A stretch of DNA of 64,000 bases. Source: Maliibacterium massiliense. Its GTDB lineage: Bacteria > Bacillota > Clostridia > Christensenellales > Maliibacteriaceae. The notes under the pieces were generated by a model that was given only the letters and a program-made list of their open reading frames with translations, had not been told where the DNA came from and ran no database searches. Position numbers and translations under genes: made by a program. Shown here in pieces: positions 25,566 through 35,068 of the stretch (positions are counted from its first letter, which is position 1; each line of letters starts with the position of its first letter). The stretch spans positions 1,984,001 to 2,048,000 of the forward strand of contig NZ_LR026983.1 in the NCBI RefSeq assembly GCF_900604345.1. Reading direction: 5' to 3'.

Positions 25566-25905
25566 AAGGCATCACCTCTTTTACATCATATCTACTATAA
25601 AAATACGGGATGCGCCCGCGCAAAGGAAGGGACAAATTGCGTTAAGTGTCCCAAAGTACGGGCACATCGCCGCACTGCGCCCACTTTTGCACAGTGGCGC
25701 GGGTTTGTCCCATGACAGCGCGATCGATTTGTTTTACAATAATGCCATCATAAAAGCGTGCCGCCGCAGCGCCGGCGGCGCGTGACTAACGCGGCGAAAG
25801 CGCGCCCGCAGGCGGCGACTGTGCTGGCGCACAGGGTGCAGCCGGTTTTTCGGTGCATGCCCTTGTTCGCCGCTTATACCACAACAAGGGGGAGACAATG
25901 CGCGC
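25566..25905. other. divergent intergenic region with degV promoter
   Basis: 340 bases without a gene. ATGACA (25712-25717), 17 bases, TACAAT (25735-25740) is the likely degV promoter, giving a GC-rich leader of about 165 bases with several short inverted repeats but no riboswitch that I recognise. Confidence 0.5.
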
Positions 25906-26751
25906 ATGATCAAAATCACAGCTGACAGCACCTGCGATTTATCCACGGAACTGTTGCAGGCGTGGGATATCACCCTGGCGCCGCTGGCCATTGTCGTAGA
26001 GGACGACGTGTATCGCGATGGCGTGGATATCACGCCAAAGGAAATCTTTGCGCTGAGCGAGGCGGGCAAAGTTTGCAAAACCGCCGCCGTCAATGTCGCG
26101 GAATACACAGCTTTTTTTGAGACCTTCCTGGGTAAATACGATGCGGTGATCCACATCAACATCGGCCAGTCATTTTCCTCCTGCCACCAGAACGCCGTGC
26201 TTGCGGCCGCGTCCCTGCAGCACGTCTATGTGGTGGATTCGGCCAACCTGTCCACCGGCAGCGGGCATTTGGTGCTCGATGCGGCGGCCATGGCGCGCCG
26301 CGGCGCGTCCGCGCGACAGATCGTCGATGCGCTGGAGCGCACCAAATCGCTGATTGATGCAAGCTTTCTCATTGACAGCACCACCTATCTCTACCGCGGC
26401 GGGCGCTGTTCGGGCGTAGAAAACGTGGGCGCCAGGCTGCTGCACATCAAGCCCTGCATTGAGGTGCGCGCGGGCGTGATGCGCGTGGGCAAAAAGTACC
26501 GCGGCAGGTTTGACCGCGCGCTTGTGCAGTATGTCAAAGAGCGTCTGGCGGGCGTCGAAGGGATTGATGATAGCCGCGTGTTTATCACGCATTCCCCCTG
26601 CGATCAAGAGACCGTGGCCAATGTGCGCGCGGCAGTGGCGCAGTACGGGCACTTTCAGCAGATCATTGAGACGGACGCGGGCTGCACCGTCTCCAGCCAC
26701 TGCGGGCCCAATACGCTGGGCATATTGTTTAAGCGCACCTGCCCCCAATAA
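25906..26751 (+). CDS. DegV family fatty-acid-binding protein
   Basis: 281 residues. KITADSTCDLSTELL at the start, LAPLAIVVEDDVYRDGVDI, INIGQSFSSCHQNAV, VVDSANLSTGSGHLVLDAA, TTYLYRGGRCSGVENV and THSPCDQETV are typical of DegV/FakB proteins, which hold a fatty acid for phosphorylation by FakA. No FakA is in the window. ATG 25906 overlaps a preceding GCGCATG; a GGGGGAGA site lies 8 bases upstream. Confidence 0.9.
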   Translation: MIKITADSTCDLSTELLQAWDITLAPLAIVVEDDVYRDGVDITPKEIFALSEAGKVCKTAAVNVAEYTAFFETFLGKYDAVIHINIGQSFSSCHQNAVLAAASLQHVYVVDSANLSTGSGHLVLDAAAMARRGASARQIVDALERTKSLIDASFLIDSTTYLYRGGRCSGVENVGARLLHIKPCIEVRAGVMRVGKKYRGRFDRALVQYVKERLAGVEGIDDSRVFITHSPCDQETVANVRAAVAQYGHFQQIIETDAGCTVSSHCGPNTLGILFKRTCPQ

Positions 26752-26769
26752 GCGCATATCCGATCCTTC

Positions 26770-26807
26770 AGCGCCCGCCGTACCCGATGCGCGGCAGGCG
26801 CTTTTTT
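26770..26807 (+). terminator. terminator after the DegV gene
   Basis: AGCGCC-CGCCG pairs with CGGCAGGCGCT with small interruptions, followed by TTTTTT. Confidence 0.7.
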
Positions 26808-26896
26808 CCTGCACTCCCCCAAAGAGACAAGCATGCATACCGCGCGCGTGGTGGACATATACATGCTGTAACAAAGGTGGAAAAGGGGGCCTTACG

Positions 26897-27196
26897 ATGG
26901 CGCGTGATACGATGATGGTGGAAGAAAGAAAGCCTGTGCGTGCGCACAGCCTCAGCCTGGAGGACAGGGAAAAACTCTCCCTGCGCGGCGTGGTGGAAGT
27001 GGACAGTTTTCAGGAATCGGAGGTGGTGCTGCTCACCGAGGGCGGCTACCTGAGCATCGAGGGAGAGGACCTGCACATCCGCAAGCTGGATTTGGAGGCG
27101 GGGCAGATGATCATTGAGGGACTGATCAACGCCATGACGTACGCCCAGGAGCAGCAGCGCCGCGAGGGCGGGCTGTTCTCGCGCATGTTCCGCTGA
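26897..27196 (+). CDS. yabP: sporulation protein YabP
   Basis: 99 residues. HSLSLEDREKLSLRGVVEVDSF, VVLLTEGGYLSIEGEDLHI and the basic end SRMFR match YabP, a mother-cell protein needed for normal spore cortex formation. GGTGG/GGGGG lie upstream of ATG 26897. yabQ follows eight bases later, as in other sporulating Bacillota. Confidence 0.92.
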   Translation: MARDTMMVEERKPVRAHSLSLEDREKLSLRGVVEVDSFQESEVVLLTEGGYLSIEGEDLHIRKLDLEAGQMIIEGLINAMTYAQEQQRREGGLFSRMFR

Positions 27197-27204
27197 GAAG
27201 CGCC

Positions 27205-27570
27205 ATGTACGGCACCTACAATGAGGGCTGGGTGTTTCTGGCCATGCTGTACGCGGGCATCGCGGCGGGTGTGTGGTATGATGTGCTGCGCATCCTGCGG
27301 CGCATGCTGCACATGGGCGCGGTGTGCACCGCGCTGATGGACCTGCTTTTCTGGGCGGGCACGCTGGCGCTTTGCGTCTACACCCTCTATGTGACAAACG
27401 ACGGCGCCCTGCGGCTCTACGCGCTCTGCGGCATGGCGCTGGGGGCAGGCCTGTACGCCTTTGGCATCAGCCCGCTTGTGATGCGCCTGGCCCGTCTGTG
27501 CAAGCGCCTGATCAAAAAATGCATGGATACCAAGGTGATGCGCGCCGTAAAAAAACGCCTATCCAAATAA
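27205..27570 (+). CDS. yabQ: spore cortex biosynthesis protein YabQ
   Basis: 121 residues with four predicted transmembrane helices; the start FLAMLYAGIAAGVWYDVLRILRR (two parts) is the characteristic YabQ region. It acts in the outer forespore membrane in cortex assembly. It is cotranscribed with yabP. Confidence 0.88.
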   Translation: MYGTYNEGWVFLAMLYAGIAAGVWYDVLRILRRMLHMGAVCTALMDLLFWAGTLALCVYTLYVTNDGALRLYALCGMALGAGLYAFGISPLVMRLARLCKRLIKKCMDTKVMRAVKKRLSK

Positions 27571-27649
27571 TTCCACAAAGTTACCCCTTTGCAAAACGTT
27601 GCTTATTGTGGTATTGTCATAATAAGTAACTGTATAGGGGTATGAAACG

Positions 27650-27976
27650 ATGGCATCCAAAAGACGCTTTAAACTGAAAAAACGTGGCGTACTGCTCATC
27701 AGCATGCTTGTGCTGACGCTGGTGACAGTGCAGTTTGTACGTGTGGAGATGCAGATCAACGCCCAGAAACAGGAAAAGGCGCAGGTGCAGGAGCAGATCG
27801 GCCAGATGCGCAACAAAAACGCAGATCTGCAGCAGCGCATCGAGGGCGCAGGCACGCAGGAGGCTGTGGAGCAGGCGGCGCGTGAAAAGCTCGGCTGGGT
27901 GCGGGAGGGCGAGATCCTCTTTGTGGATGACGCAGGCGCGCAGCAGGCCCCCGGCGAGGCACAAAATCAACCGTAA
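27650..27976 (+). CDS. divIC: DivIC/FtsB septum formation initiator protein
   Basis: 108 residues: a basic cytoplasmic head (SKRRFKLKKRG), one transmembrane helix (VLLISMLVLTLVTVQFV), a coiled coil (INAQKQEKAQVQEQI) and the family end EQAAREKLGWVREGEILF. It belongs to the divisome bridge complex with FtsL/DivIB. A promoter TTGCAA (27589-27594), 17 bases, TATTGT (27612-27617) precedes it, so it is separate from yabQ although the order yabP-yabQ-divIC is the ancient one. Confidence 0.92.
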   Translation: MASKRRFKLKKRGVLLISMLVLTLVTVQFVRVEMQINAQKQEKAQVQEQIGQMRNKNADLQQRIEGAGTQEAVEQAAREKLGWVREGEILFVDDAGAQQAPGEAQNQP

Positions 27977-28003
27977 GGCAATTCTTGCTATAGACAAACG
28001 CGG

Positions 28004-28037
28004 CCCGATGGGAAATAATAGTCCTGTCGGGTTTTTT
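28004..28037 (+). terminator. terminator after divIC
   Basis: CCCGA and GGA pair with GTCC and TCGGG across a short loop, followed by six T (28032-28037). The ppx-like start lies 22 bases further. Confidence 0.65.
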
Positions 28038-28058
28038 GCTGTTGATGGGGGAGTCGCT

Positions 28059-28976
28059 ATGCCAAGGAAGATTGCCGTGATCGATGTGGGGTCCAACTCC
28101 GTGCGCCTGATGTTGGGCGAGGAGGACGCGGGCGTGGTGCGCCGCATGCAAAAGACGCTGGAGACCACGCGCATCGCTACGGGCGTGGACGCCACCGGCA
28201 TGCTGCAGCCCGCGCCGATGCAGCGCAGCAGCGAGGCAATCGCGCGCTTTGCCCAGCAGGCCCGCCAGGCGCATCACGAGCTGCTCGGCGCCTACGCAAC
28301 AAGCGCGGTGCGCGATGCGGCAAACGCACAGGATTTTGTGGCGATGGTGCGCGCGCAGTCAGGCCTGACGCTGGATATCCTCAGCGGCGCGCAGGAGTCC
28401 GATATCGCGTTTCTGGGCGCGGCGGGCGCCAATGCGGGTCCCTGCGCGGTGGTGGACATCGGCGGGGGCAGCACGGAGATCTCCGCCGGCGCGCGCGGCG
28501 TGCGCGCTTATGGCAGCAGCGTGCGCGTCGGCGCGGTGCGCGCTATGGAGCGCTTTCCCTACGGAGATCCGGTAGATGCCGCTATGCTGGCGCAGCTGGA
28601 GGCGTGGGCGCTTGAACAGATGCAGGCGCTTGCAAGCGACCTTCCCCGGGCCCCGCGCCACTGGCTGGGCGTGGGGGGCACGCTTACCACGCTGTGCGCC
28701 ATGCAGCTGGGGCTGGTGACCTATGATGCGGCGCGGGTGCAGGGCGCCATGCTTGCGCGCTGCGCGGTGCAAGCCTGGCAGAAGCGCCTATCGGGCATGA
28801 GCTGCGAGGCGCGCAAGGCCATCCCCGGCCTGAGCCAGGCGCGCGCGGATATCATTGTGGCGGGCGCCACCATCGCGCTGTGCGTGATGCGCGCATTTGA
28901 CATGGAAGCCATCACCATTTCCGACAGCGACGGCCTGGAAGGGTATGCCTATTATAAATTGTCACAGGGGGCTTGA
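28059..28976 (+). CDS. Ppx/GppA family phosphatase
   Basis: 305 residues. IAVIDVGSNSVRLML is the ASKHA phosphate-1 motif; AYATSAVRDAANA, GAQESDIAFLGA, VVDIGGGSTEI (phosphate-2) and GVGGTLTTLCAM follow. It should hydrolyse polyphosphate or pppGpp. It is the short, single-module form common in Clostridia. ATG 28059 has GGGGGAG upstream. Confidence 0.92.
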   Translation: MPRKIAVIDVGSNSVRLMLGEEDAGVVRRMQKTLETTRIATGVDATGMLQPAPMQRSSEAIARFAQQARQAHHELLGAYATSAVRDAANAQDFVAMVRAQSGLTLDILSGAQESDIAFLGAAGANAGPCAVVDIGGGSTEISAGARGVRAYGSSVRVGAVRAMERFPYGDPVDAAMLAQLEAWALEQMQALASDLPRAPRHWLGVGGTLTTLCAMQLGLVTYDAARVQGAMLARCAVQAWQKRLSGMSCEARKAIPGLSQARADIIVAGATIALCVMRAFDMEAITISDSDGLEGYAYYKLSQGA

Positions 28977-29001
28977 CAGCACGCACAATATCGCTTATAC
29001 T
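28973..29001 (+). promoter_or_regulatory. promoter of initiator tRNA
   Basis: TTGACA (28973-28978), 17-base spacer, TATACT (28996-29001); the -35 overlaps the stop of the phosphatase gene. Confidence 0.8.
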
Positions 29002-29031
29002 TAAAAAGTTCCTTCAAGGAGCACGTAATAT

Positions 29032-29109
<78 letters not shown>

Positions 29110-29131
29110 GCGGCAATTGCCGCATCCAAGG

Positions 29132-29163
29132 TCGCATCCTCGTTACGAGGGTGCGATTTTTTT
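29132..29163 (+). terminator. terminator after initiator tRNA
   Basis: TCGCATCCTCG (29132-29142) pairs with CGAGGGTGCGA (29146-29156) with one G-T pair, then seven T. Confidence 0.9.
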
Positions 29164-29251
29164 GTGCACATTCCAAACGGTTTGGCGCCGCCCAAAGGCA
29201 GCGCCTATCGCGTTGCGCGCCGCGCATGCCGCCGGGCGCACGTTATGTGAA

Positions 29252-29291
29252 AAAGGGCCGTCCCCAAATGGCAGAGGAGCATAAAGAAGTA
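29252..29291 (+). repeat. left terminal inverted repeat
   Basis: Compared with the reverse complement of 48847-48886, 28 of 40 bases agree without gaps, including the blocks AAAGGGC, GGCA, CATAA and GAAGTA. Confidence 0.7.
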
Positions 29292-29333
29292 TTGCGAAAA
29301 TACTAACCTATGCCAAGTGAACGGGAAATATGA

Positions 29334-29379
29334 AACCTCTATGTGAATGGACGAACCATTTGCATAGAGGTTTTCTTTT
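29334..29379 (+). terminator. long hairpin at the element's left end
   Basis: AACCTCTATG-(TG)-AATGG pairs with CCATT-(TG)-CATAGAGGTT, followed by TTCTTTT. It could stop transcription entering the element. The stretch 29292-29560 holds no convincing gene. Confidence 0.65.
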
Positions 29380-29469
29380 GCTTCTTAAAATTTTTCAGCG
29401 TCCGCAGGACGCGCAGCCGTCACCGAATGGGGACGATCTTGGGGGCTTGGGGGGAATCCCTCAACAAGC

Positions 29470-29497
29470 ATTTTGGCCGGTGCAATCCGGCCAAAAT
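29470..29497. repeat. perfect 11-bp hairpin
   Basis: ATTTTGGCCGG and CCGGCCAAAAT flank a six-base loop. There is no T-run, so it may be a protein-binding site near the element end rather than a terminator. Confidence 0.6.
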
Positions 29498-29562
29498 CGC
29501 AAAACATGTATATGTTTGCATTGCTTGCCAATCTGTGAAAATAATAAAGTTGAGGAAAAATG

Positions 29563-29601
29563 AAAAGGTACGTTAGCGTAGTATGCTGACGTACCTTTTT
29601 T
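29563..29601. terminator. bidirectional terminator beside the methyltransferase gene
   Basis: AAAAGGTACGT pairs with ACGTACCTTTT, with a further AGC/GCT pair set inside; A and T tails are on both sides. Confidence 0.75.
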
Positions 29602-29615
29602 GTATAATCATATTT

Positions 29616-30230
29616 TCAATTATCTCTTTTGCAAATCGCACAGAGCCAACCTTTCTCATTTTGCTCTACTTGAATTTTTGAAAACCCGGCATTTTCCAAT
29701 GCTCTTTCAATCTGTTCGGAAGTATAAATTGTCATGCCGTGGATTATATCTGTCCATTTTTCGTCCTTTGTATTTTTCCCATTGGCTTCATTGCAGATCA
29801 GGAAAGTCCCGCTATTTTTAAGCACACGATATACTTGCTGAAAAGCAACTTGAATATCAGGCCAAAAGTAGATCGTTTCAAAGGCAGTTATCAAGTGGAA
29901 ACTGTTTTCTGAAAACGGCAGATTCATAACATTGCCTTGCAAAACCTCGCATCGGCCTTCCTGAATTGCTGCCCGATTGAGTTTTTTCGACTTCTGAACA
30001 CTAACTTCGGAGTAGTCAACACCAGTTATGTGTCCATTTGAACTTTTTCCCAAAAGGCGTTTGAGGTTAGCCCCTCCACCGCAGCCAATATCCAGACAGA
30101 AATCATCGTCGCGGATTTTTATGTGCGTCAAGCCCCATTCTGCAAGTGCGGCATGACCGGTGTTCATCATATTGACCATGATCTTCCCGGCGAATCCTTT
30201 TGGTTTGCAGGTGTTTTGAAAGAAAGACAT
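29616..30230 (-). CDS. class I SAM-dependent methyltransferase
   Basis: 204 residues. SAM-binding motif I is FCLDIGCGGGANLKRLLG (about 43-60), followed by ITGVDYSEVSV, GNVMNLPFSENSFHLITAFE and a late GFSKIQVEQNEKG. It resembles small-molecule methyltransferases of the UbiE/arsenite type. It is the last gene of the minus-strand pair behind the AraC regulator. Its substrate, perhaps a metal chelate or metalloid, cannot be told from sequence. Confidence 0.85.
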   Translation of the reverse strand: MSFFQNTCKPKGFAGKIMVNMMNTGHAALAEWGLTHIKIRDDDFCLDIGCGGGANLKRLLGKSSNGHITGVDYSEVSVQKSKKLNRAAIQEGRCEVLQGNVMNLPFSENSFHLITAFETIYFWPDIQVAFQQVYRVLKNSGTFLICNEANGKNTKDEKWTDIIHGMTIYTSEQIERALENAGFSKIQVEQNEKGWLCAICKRDN

Positions 30231-30307
30231 ATTTTTTCTCCTAATTTAACATGATGCGAAAGATTGGCAAGTGCCGATTCTCCAAAGTTTTCCCGCAGAG
30301 TAGGAAC

Positions 30308-31267
30308 TTAAATTTCTCCGGGCGTAACGCCATATCTTTTTTTAAAAGTGTCGATAAAATGGCTTGCGTTGGTATATCCTACCATCCATACCACGTCTTT
30401 TACCTTGTACTTTCCGCTTTGCAGCAGGCGGTAGGCCATCTCCATTCGTTTTTCCACGATGTATTCATAAACCGTGCAATTAAAACAGATTTTGAACCCC
30501 TGTTTCAATTTGGTTTCGCTCAAAAAACATTGTTCGGCAATCTGTGCGATTGTCAAAGGATGGAGGAAATGATTGTCGATAATTTCCCTCGCTTTCATCA
30601 AGCATCGGTAATCTTCTCTGGAAATATCTTTGGTATTTTTCTGCTTGCCAATCGCTTCATCACAAAACAAAGACAGCAGTTCTAAAACCTTTCCTTCCAG
30701 ATACAACTTGCGCAGCTTCCGCTCGGGCGGGCAGTCCAACAACTGCTGTAAAACAAGGCGTATCTCCGGTGTGGTGGAAAATACATGGGTACAAATCTTA
30801 TCATCCCGCCGAATTAAATGCGCTGCTTCTAAATCTTCTGTCAGTGAGGAAAAACGTCCTTCCTCCAGCGAAATGCTCAAGGTATGGTAAGGCTGCTCGG
30901 AACCGAAATGGCTTACGCACTGTGAAAACGTCCCACATTGCAAACTGCACTGTGTTGGGGAAAGCTGGTAGTGCTCGCCTTGCTTTTGGCGATAATCCCA
31001 TTCGCAGATTCCATTCATACAGAAGGAAAGCTGAAAGACCTTGCGCTCTGGATATTCTTCGTACAATTCCGTTTCCCGCTTAAAGGCCATTTCAGACTGA
31101 ACCAAAAACAGCCCTTTTGATAACTCCTGCATACCCACAAAACCATCGGCAACCTGTTTTGTGAGATCAAAGCAGTTGCCGGTTTGTTTATGCCCTACGG
31201 TACCCGAAAGGCCGGAAACCTGAAAAGAGTGAGGCATATATTCGGGGGCGGACCATTGTAAAAGCAT
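30308..31267 (-). CDS. AraC family transcriptional regulator
   Basis: 319 residues. The C-terminal double helix-turn-helix (about 220-319) shows HPLTIAQIAEQCFLSETKL and VVWMVGYTNASHFIDTFKKR, ending YGVTPGE. The N-terminal domain has no clear family. It is divergent from an IrtAB/YbtPQ-type ABC pair, the arrangement of YbtA-like activators that respond to a siderophore-metal complex. Control of the divergent pair is therefore likely. Confidence 0.9.
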   Translation of the reverse strand: MLLQWSAPEYMPHSFQVSGLSGTVGHKQTGNCFDLTKQVADGFVGMQELSKGLFLVQSEMAFKRETELYEEYPERKVFQLSFCMNGICEWDYRQKQGEHYQLSPTQCSLQCGTFSQCVSHFGSEQPYHTLSISLEEGRFSSLTEDLEAAHLIRRDDKICTHVFSTTPEIRLVLQQLLDCPPERKLRKLYLEGKVLELLSLFCDEAIGKQKNTKDISREDYRCLMKAREIIDNHFLHPLTIAQIAEQCFLSETKLKQGFKICFNCTVYEYIVEKRMEMAYRLLQSGKYKVKDVVWMVGYTNASHFIDTFKKRYGVTPGEI

Positions 31268-31463
31268 ACTGCCAAACTCCTTTCACAAAAATAATAGTTA
31301 GCAATAACTAACCACATAATATCACATCTGCTTGCGAAAATCAAGTCGCTTCAAAAACAGATTTGCCGGATTGGGGTATAAAACCGCCGGATTCGGTCAC
31401 AAAAGCGCAGGCGGTTTTGCTACACTAAACTGTGTTTGGAAAATAACACGGAAAGGCGGGTAA

Positions 31464-33245
31464 ATGTATATGCGAAAAGAAAATGGCAAGAGAGAATCCC
31501 CCTATAAAGGAATCCTCAAATTTGCCGACGAAAAGAAACCGCAGCTATCATTTGCCGTTGTCCTATCTGTTTTGTCTTCTGCTTTTGGTATTGTTCCATA
31601 TATCGCGGTTGCAATCTTGCTGCAAAAGGCATTGGCAAGCAGTCTGACAACGACTTGGGCAATCCTCTTGCCGGTCATCGCTCTGTGCGGGTATCTTTTG
31701 AAGCATACCCTTTACGCGAAATCGACGCTTTGCTCCCATAAGGTAGCTTACGAAATCATCAAAAATATTCGTACCACAATCATGAAGAAAATGTCCAAGG
31801 TATCTATGGGAACGATTCAGGGCAAATCTTCTGGCGAGTTTAAGCAGCTTGTTATCGATGATGCGGAAAGGCTGGAAGGACCGCTGGCTCATGCTATCCC
31901 TGAGATGACCGCCAGCATACTTGTTCCGATCTTTGTCATTCTGTATTTGTTGGTGATTGACTGGCGCATGGCGTTGGCCGCTTTGGTTTCAGCTATTTTG
32001 GGAAACCTGATCTATTATGGCATGATGTTTGGCCGTGGCGAAGTGATGAAGGAATACATGATGTCCAATGCCAATATGAACGCAACCATTGTGGAATATG
32101 TCAATGGTATGGAGGTCATCAAAGCATTTAATCAGACTGCTTCCTCAATGGGGCGGTTCCAGTCGGCGGTTCTAAAGGTGCGGGACATCACGACAAAGTG
32201 GTATAAACACTGTTGGCCGTTTATGAGCATCAGCCAAGCGATTCTACCATCCTCGATTGCCTTTGTTTTGCCTGTCGGAATGGCTCTTATTTCAGGCGGT
32301 GCGGTTAGTCTTGCCGAACTGATTGTTTGTATTCTTCTCTCTATGGCAATCGTTGGTTCCCTGCAAAACTTTACCGAGTTTTGGGAAAGTTTTGCCGTTA
32401 TTTCCGAAGTGCAGCCCCGTATTCAGGCGCTTCTTGATATGGAAGAATTGACGGAACCGGCACAGCCGAAGCATACAGACAAAGCCGACATGCAGATGAA
32501 GGATGTTCATTTCGGCTATGGCGACAGCGAGATCATTCACGGTATTTCTTTCACAGCAAAGACCGGAAGCGTAACTGCCTTTGTGGGGCCTTCCGGTTCG
32601 GGTAAATCAACCTTAGCCAAACTGATCGCCCGGTTTTGGGATGTCGATGCAGGCGCAGTTTTAGTAGGCGGGATTGATATTCGGGAGATGTCCCTTACCG
32701 ACTTAACAGAGAAGATCAGCTATGTATCGCAGGACAACTTTCTGTTCAATATGAGTCTGCGCGATAATATCCGCATTGGTAAACCGGAGGCTACTGATAA
32801 GGAAGTGGAATGGGCGGCAGCACAGGCCGGGTGCGATGAATTTATTTCACGTTTCCCTCAAGGGTACGATACCAATGCCGGTGACGCCGGGGCAAGGCTT
32901 TCCGGTGGCGAGCGCCAGCGCCTTGCCATAGCGCGGGCAATCCTCAAAAATGCGCCTATCGTGATTTTAGATGAAGCCACTGCCTTCACAGACCCGGAGA
33001 ATGAAGATAAATTGCAGTGCTCCATTGATAAGCTGACAAAGGGGAAAACTTTGATTGTCATTGCGCACCGGCTCTCTACCATTATGTATGCCGACCAGAT
33101 TTTAGTGTTGGAAAACGGACAGATTACCGCACAGGGAACTCATGAGCAGCTTCTTACCCATTCTGAAACCTATCTGGATATGTGGAAAGCCCATATCAGC
33201 GCTATGGATTGGAGTATGAATCAGGAGGTGAGTGAATTATGCTGA
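31464..33245 (+). CDS. ABC transporter, fused permease-ATPase, pair 1 subunit A
   Basis: 593 residues: six-helix membrane domain (about 25-310) and ATPase domain (about 345-580) with Walker A GPSGSGKST, signature LSGGERQR, Walker B IVILDEAT and the H-loop IAHRLST. It overlaps subunit B by seven bases, so the pair forms a heterodimer. Neighbours (AraC, methyltransferase) and layout match YbtP/IrtA-type siderophore importers, which use an exporter fold. Drug export is the alternative. ATG 31464 follows AAAGGCGGG. Confidence 0.85.
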   Translation: MYMRKENGKRESPYKGILKFADEKKPQLSFAVVLSVLSSAFGIVPYIAVAILLQKALASSLTTTWAILLPVIALCGYLLKHTLYAKSTLCSHKVAYEIIKNIRTTIMKKMSKVSMGTIQGKSSGEFKQLVIDDAERLEGPLAHAIPEMTASILVPIFVILYLLVIDWRMALAALVSAILGNLIYYGMMFGRGEVMKEYMMSNANMNATIVEYVNGMEVIKAFNQTASSMGRFQSAVLKVRDITTKWYKHCWPFMSISQAILPSSIAFVLPVGMALISGGAVSLAELIVCILLSMAIVGSLQNFTEFWESFAVISEVQPRIQALLDMEELTEPAQPKHTDKADMQMKDVHFGYGDSEIIHGISFTAKTGSVTAFVGPSGSGKSTLAKLIARFWDVDAGAVLVGGIDIREMSLTDLTEKISYVSQDNFLFNMSLRDNIRIGKPEATDKEVEWAAAQAGCDEFISRFPQGYDTNAGDAGARLSGGERQRLAIARAILKNAPIVILDEATAFTDPENEDKLQCSIDKLTKGKTLIVIAHRLSTIMYADQILVLENGQITAQGTHEQLLTHSETYLDMWKAHISAMDWSMNQEVSELC

Positions 33246-34981
33246 AAATCATCCGGCGCGTACTGCGTTTAAGCGGAAACTTATCGAAACGGATTTGGGG
33301 CAGCTTTATCTGTGGCTTTCTGGAATCCATGTTCGGCCTGCTGCCAATCGCCGCCGTCTTTCTTGTCCTGATAGAATTGCAGAACGGTCAACCGATTACA
33401 GGACAAACATGGGGTATTGTTATCGGCTTGATTGCAGGAGGTTTAATCCTGCGCATGATTTTCAAATATCTGGTTTACCGGCTGCAAAGTACGGCAGGCT
33501 TTGAGTTTGTAGCCAGAGAACGGATTGCATTGGGCGACCGGCTGCGGAATGTGCCGATGGGCTTTTTCCATGATAACAGTGTCGGAGACATTACGGCGAC
33601 TGTTACAACGGATTTGAACTTTCTCGAGAACTACTCTATGCACATTCTTGATAAGGTTACAACCGGCGTTTTGAGTATGATTGTCATGGCGGGTTGTATT
33701 TTAGCCTTTGACTGGCGTATCGGTTTGATTTTCGTGGCAGGCATCCTTCTTTCCTTCCCAATCTACAGCCACATGCAGAAAAAAGGAAAGGCGCTCTCTG
33801 CAAAGCGGCAGAAAATCCAATCCGAAGCAGTTGCGGCCACATTGGAATACGTGCAAGGTATTTCCGTTGTAAAATCCTTCAATATGTGCGACAAAAATCT
33901 GAGCGATATTGAAGATGCCTATGAGAGCAATGCGGCTGCCTCTTATGGGGTGGAGCGTGTATTTACCCCGCTCAATATGACCTATTCGATGGTGTTCCGT
34001 ATTTCGGCCTGCATGATTATGCTGTGCGCGGGAATCCTCGCTGTTGGCGGCGACCTGTCTTTCGCTAATCTCGCCGTTATTCTGATCGCTTCCTTTACCA
34101 TCTTCAATCCGATTGAGGTTATGGGCCAGATGACGACAATGATTCGGACAATGGACGCTGCCCTTGACCGGGTAGAGCGTATCAAACAGGCAAAAAAAAT
34201 TGATGAAAACGGTAGGGACATCCCTTTGGATTCCTTTGACATTGGCTTCGAGCATGTGTCCTTTGCTTATGAGAATGGCAATCCAATTTTGAAGGATGTG
34301 AGTTTTTCCATTCCACAGGGCAGCATGACTGCGATTGTCGGTCCCTCTGGAGGCGGCAAAACCACCATTACAAGGCTGATCGCCCGGTTTTGGGATGTGC
34401 AGGAAGGCAGCATTACCATAGGCGGCCACGATGTCAAAGAGTTTACCTGTGACAGCCTCTTGAAGAATATGAGCATGGTATTTCAAAATGTGTATCTGTT
34501 CCACGATACTATTGAGAACAATATTAAGTTTGGCTGCCCGGACGCAACCCATGAGCAAGTGGTAGAAGCGGCAAAGAAAGCCTGCTGCCACGATTTTATC
34601 TCTGCTCTGCCACAAGGATATGACACGGTAATTGGCGAAGGCGGCTCCACCCTGTCCGGTGGAGAAAAGCAGCGGATCTCCATCGCCCGCGCCATGCTCA
34701 AGGACGCGCCGATTATCCTGCTTGACGAGGCAACCGCCAGCGTTGACCCGGAAAACGAGGTGCATTTGCAACAGGCCATCAGCGCTTTGGTAAAAAATAA
34801 GACGCTGATTGTCATTGCACACCGGCTGTCCACGATTCGGGATGCCGATCAGATTTTGGTGGTGGATAACGGAAAAATTGTAGAAAAAGGCGTTCACGCT
34901 GAACTGATACAACAAAAAGGAATCTATCAAAAATTCTGGAATATCCGGCAGAAAGCGCGGAACTGGAAACTTGCACAGTAA
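33239..34981 (+). CDS. ABC transporter, fused permease-ATPase, pair 1 subunit B
   Basis: 580 residues with the same architecture: GPSGGGKTT, LSGGEKQR, IILLDEATAS, IAHRLST. It starts inside the end of subunit A, giving equal expression. Both subunits appear to have intact Walker motifs. A GC-rich hairpin (34988-35020) after its stop may reduce read-through into the nickel-type operon. Confidence 0.85.
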   Translation: MLKIIRRVLRLSGNLSKRIWGSFICGFLESMFGLLPIAAVFLVLIELQNGQPITGQTWGIVIGLIAGGLILRMIFKYLVYRLQSTAGFEFVARERIALGDRLRNVPMGFFHDNSVGDITATVTTDLNFLENYSMHILDKVTTGVLSMIVMAGCILAFDWRIGLIFVAGILLSFPIYSHMQKKGKALSAKRQKIQSEAVAATLEYVQGISVVKSFNMCDKNLSDIEDAYESNAAASYGVERVFTPLNMTYSMVFRISACMIMLCAGILAVGGDLSFANLAVILIASFTIFNPIEVMGQMTTMIRTMDAALDRVERIKQAKKIDENGRDIPLDSFDIGFEHVSFAYENGNPILKDVSFSIPQGSMTAIVGPSGGGKTTITRLIARFWDVQEGSITIGGHDVKEFTCDSLLKNMSMVFQNVYLFHDTIENNIKFGCPDATHEQVVEAAKKACCHDFISALPQGYDTVIGEGGSTLSGGEKQRISIARAMLKDAPIILLDEATASVDPENEVHLQQAISALVKNKTLIVIAHRLSTIRDADQILVVDNGKIVEKGVHAELIQQKGIYQKFWNIRQKARNWKLAQ

Positions 34982-35068
34982 TTTATGCACTGCGGCGGGC
35001 GATATGCCGCCTGCCGCAGTTACTTCGACACAATGGTTAGCTTTGATTAACCAGAAAGGAGGGAAACG

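Noticed and set aside
29330..29576. Two overlapping 77-codon frames at the element's left end
   Set aside because: They run through strong hairpins (29334-29379, 29470-29497) and lack ribosome sites.
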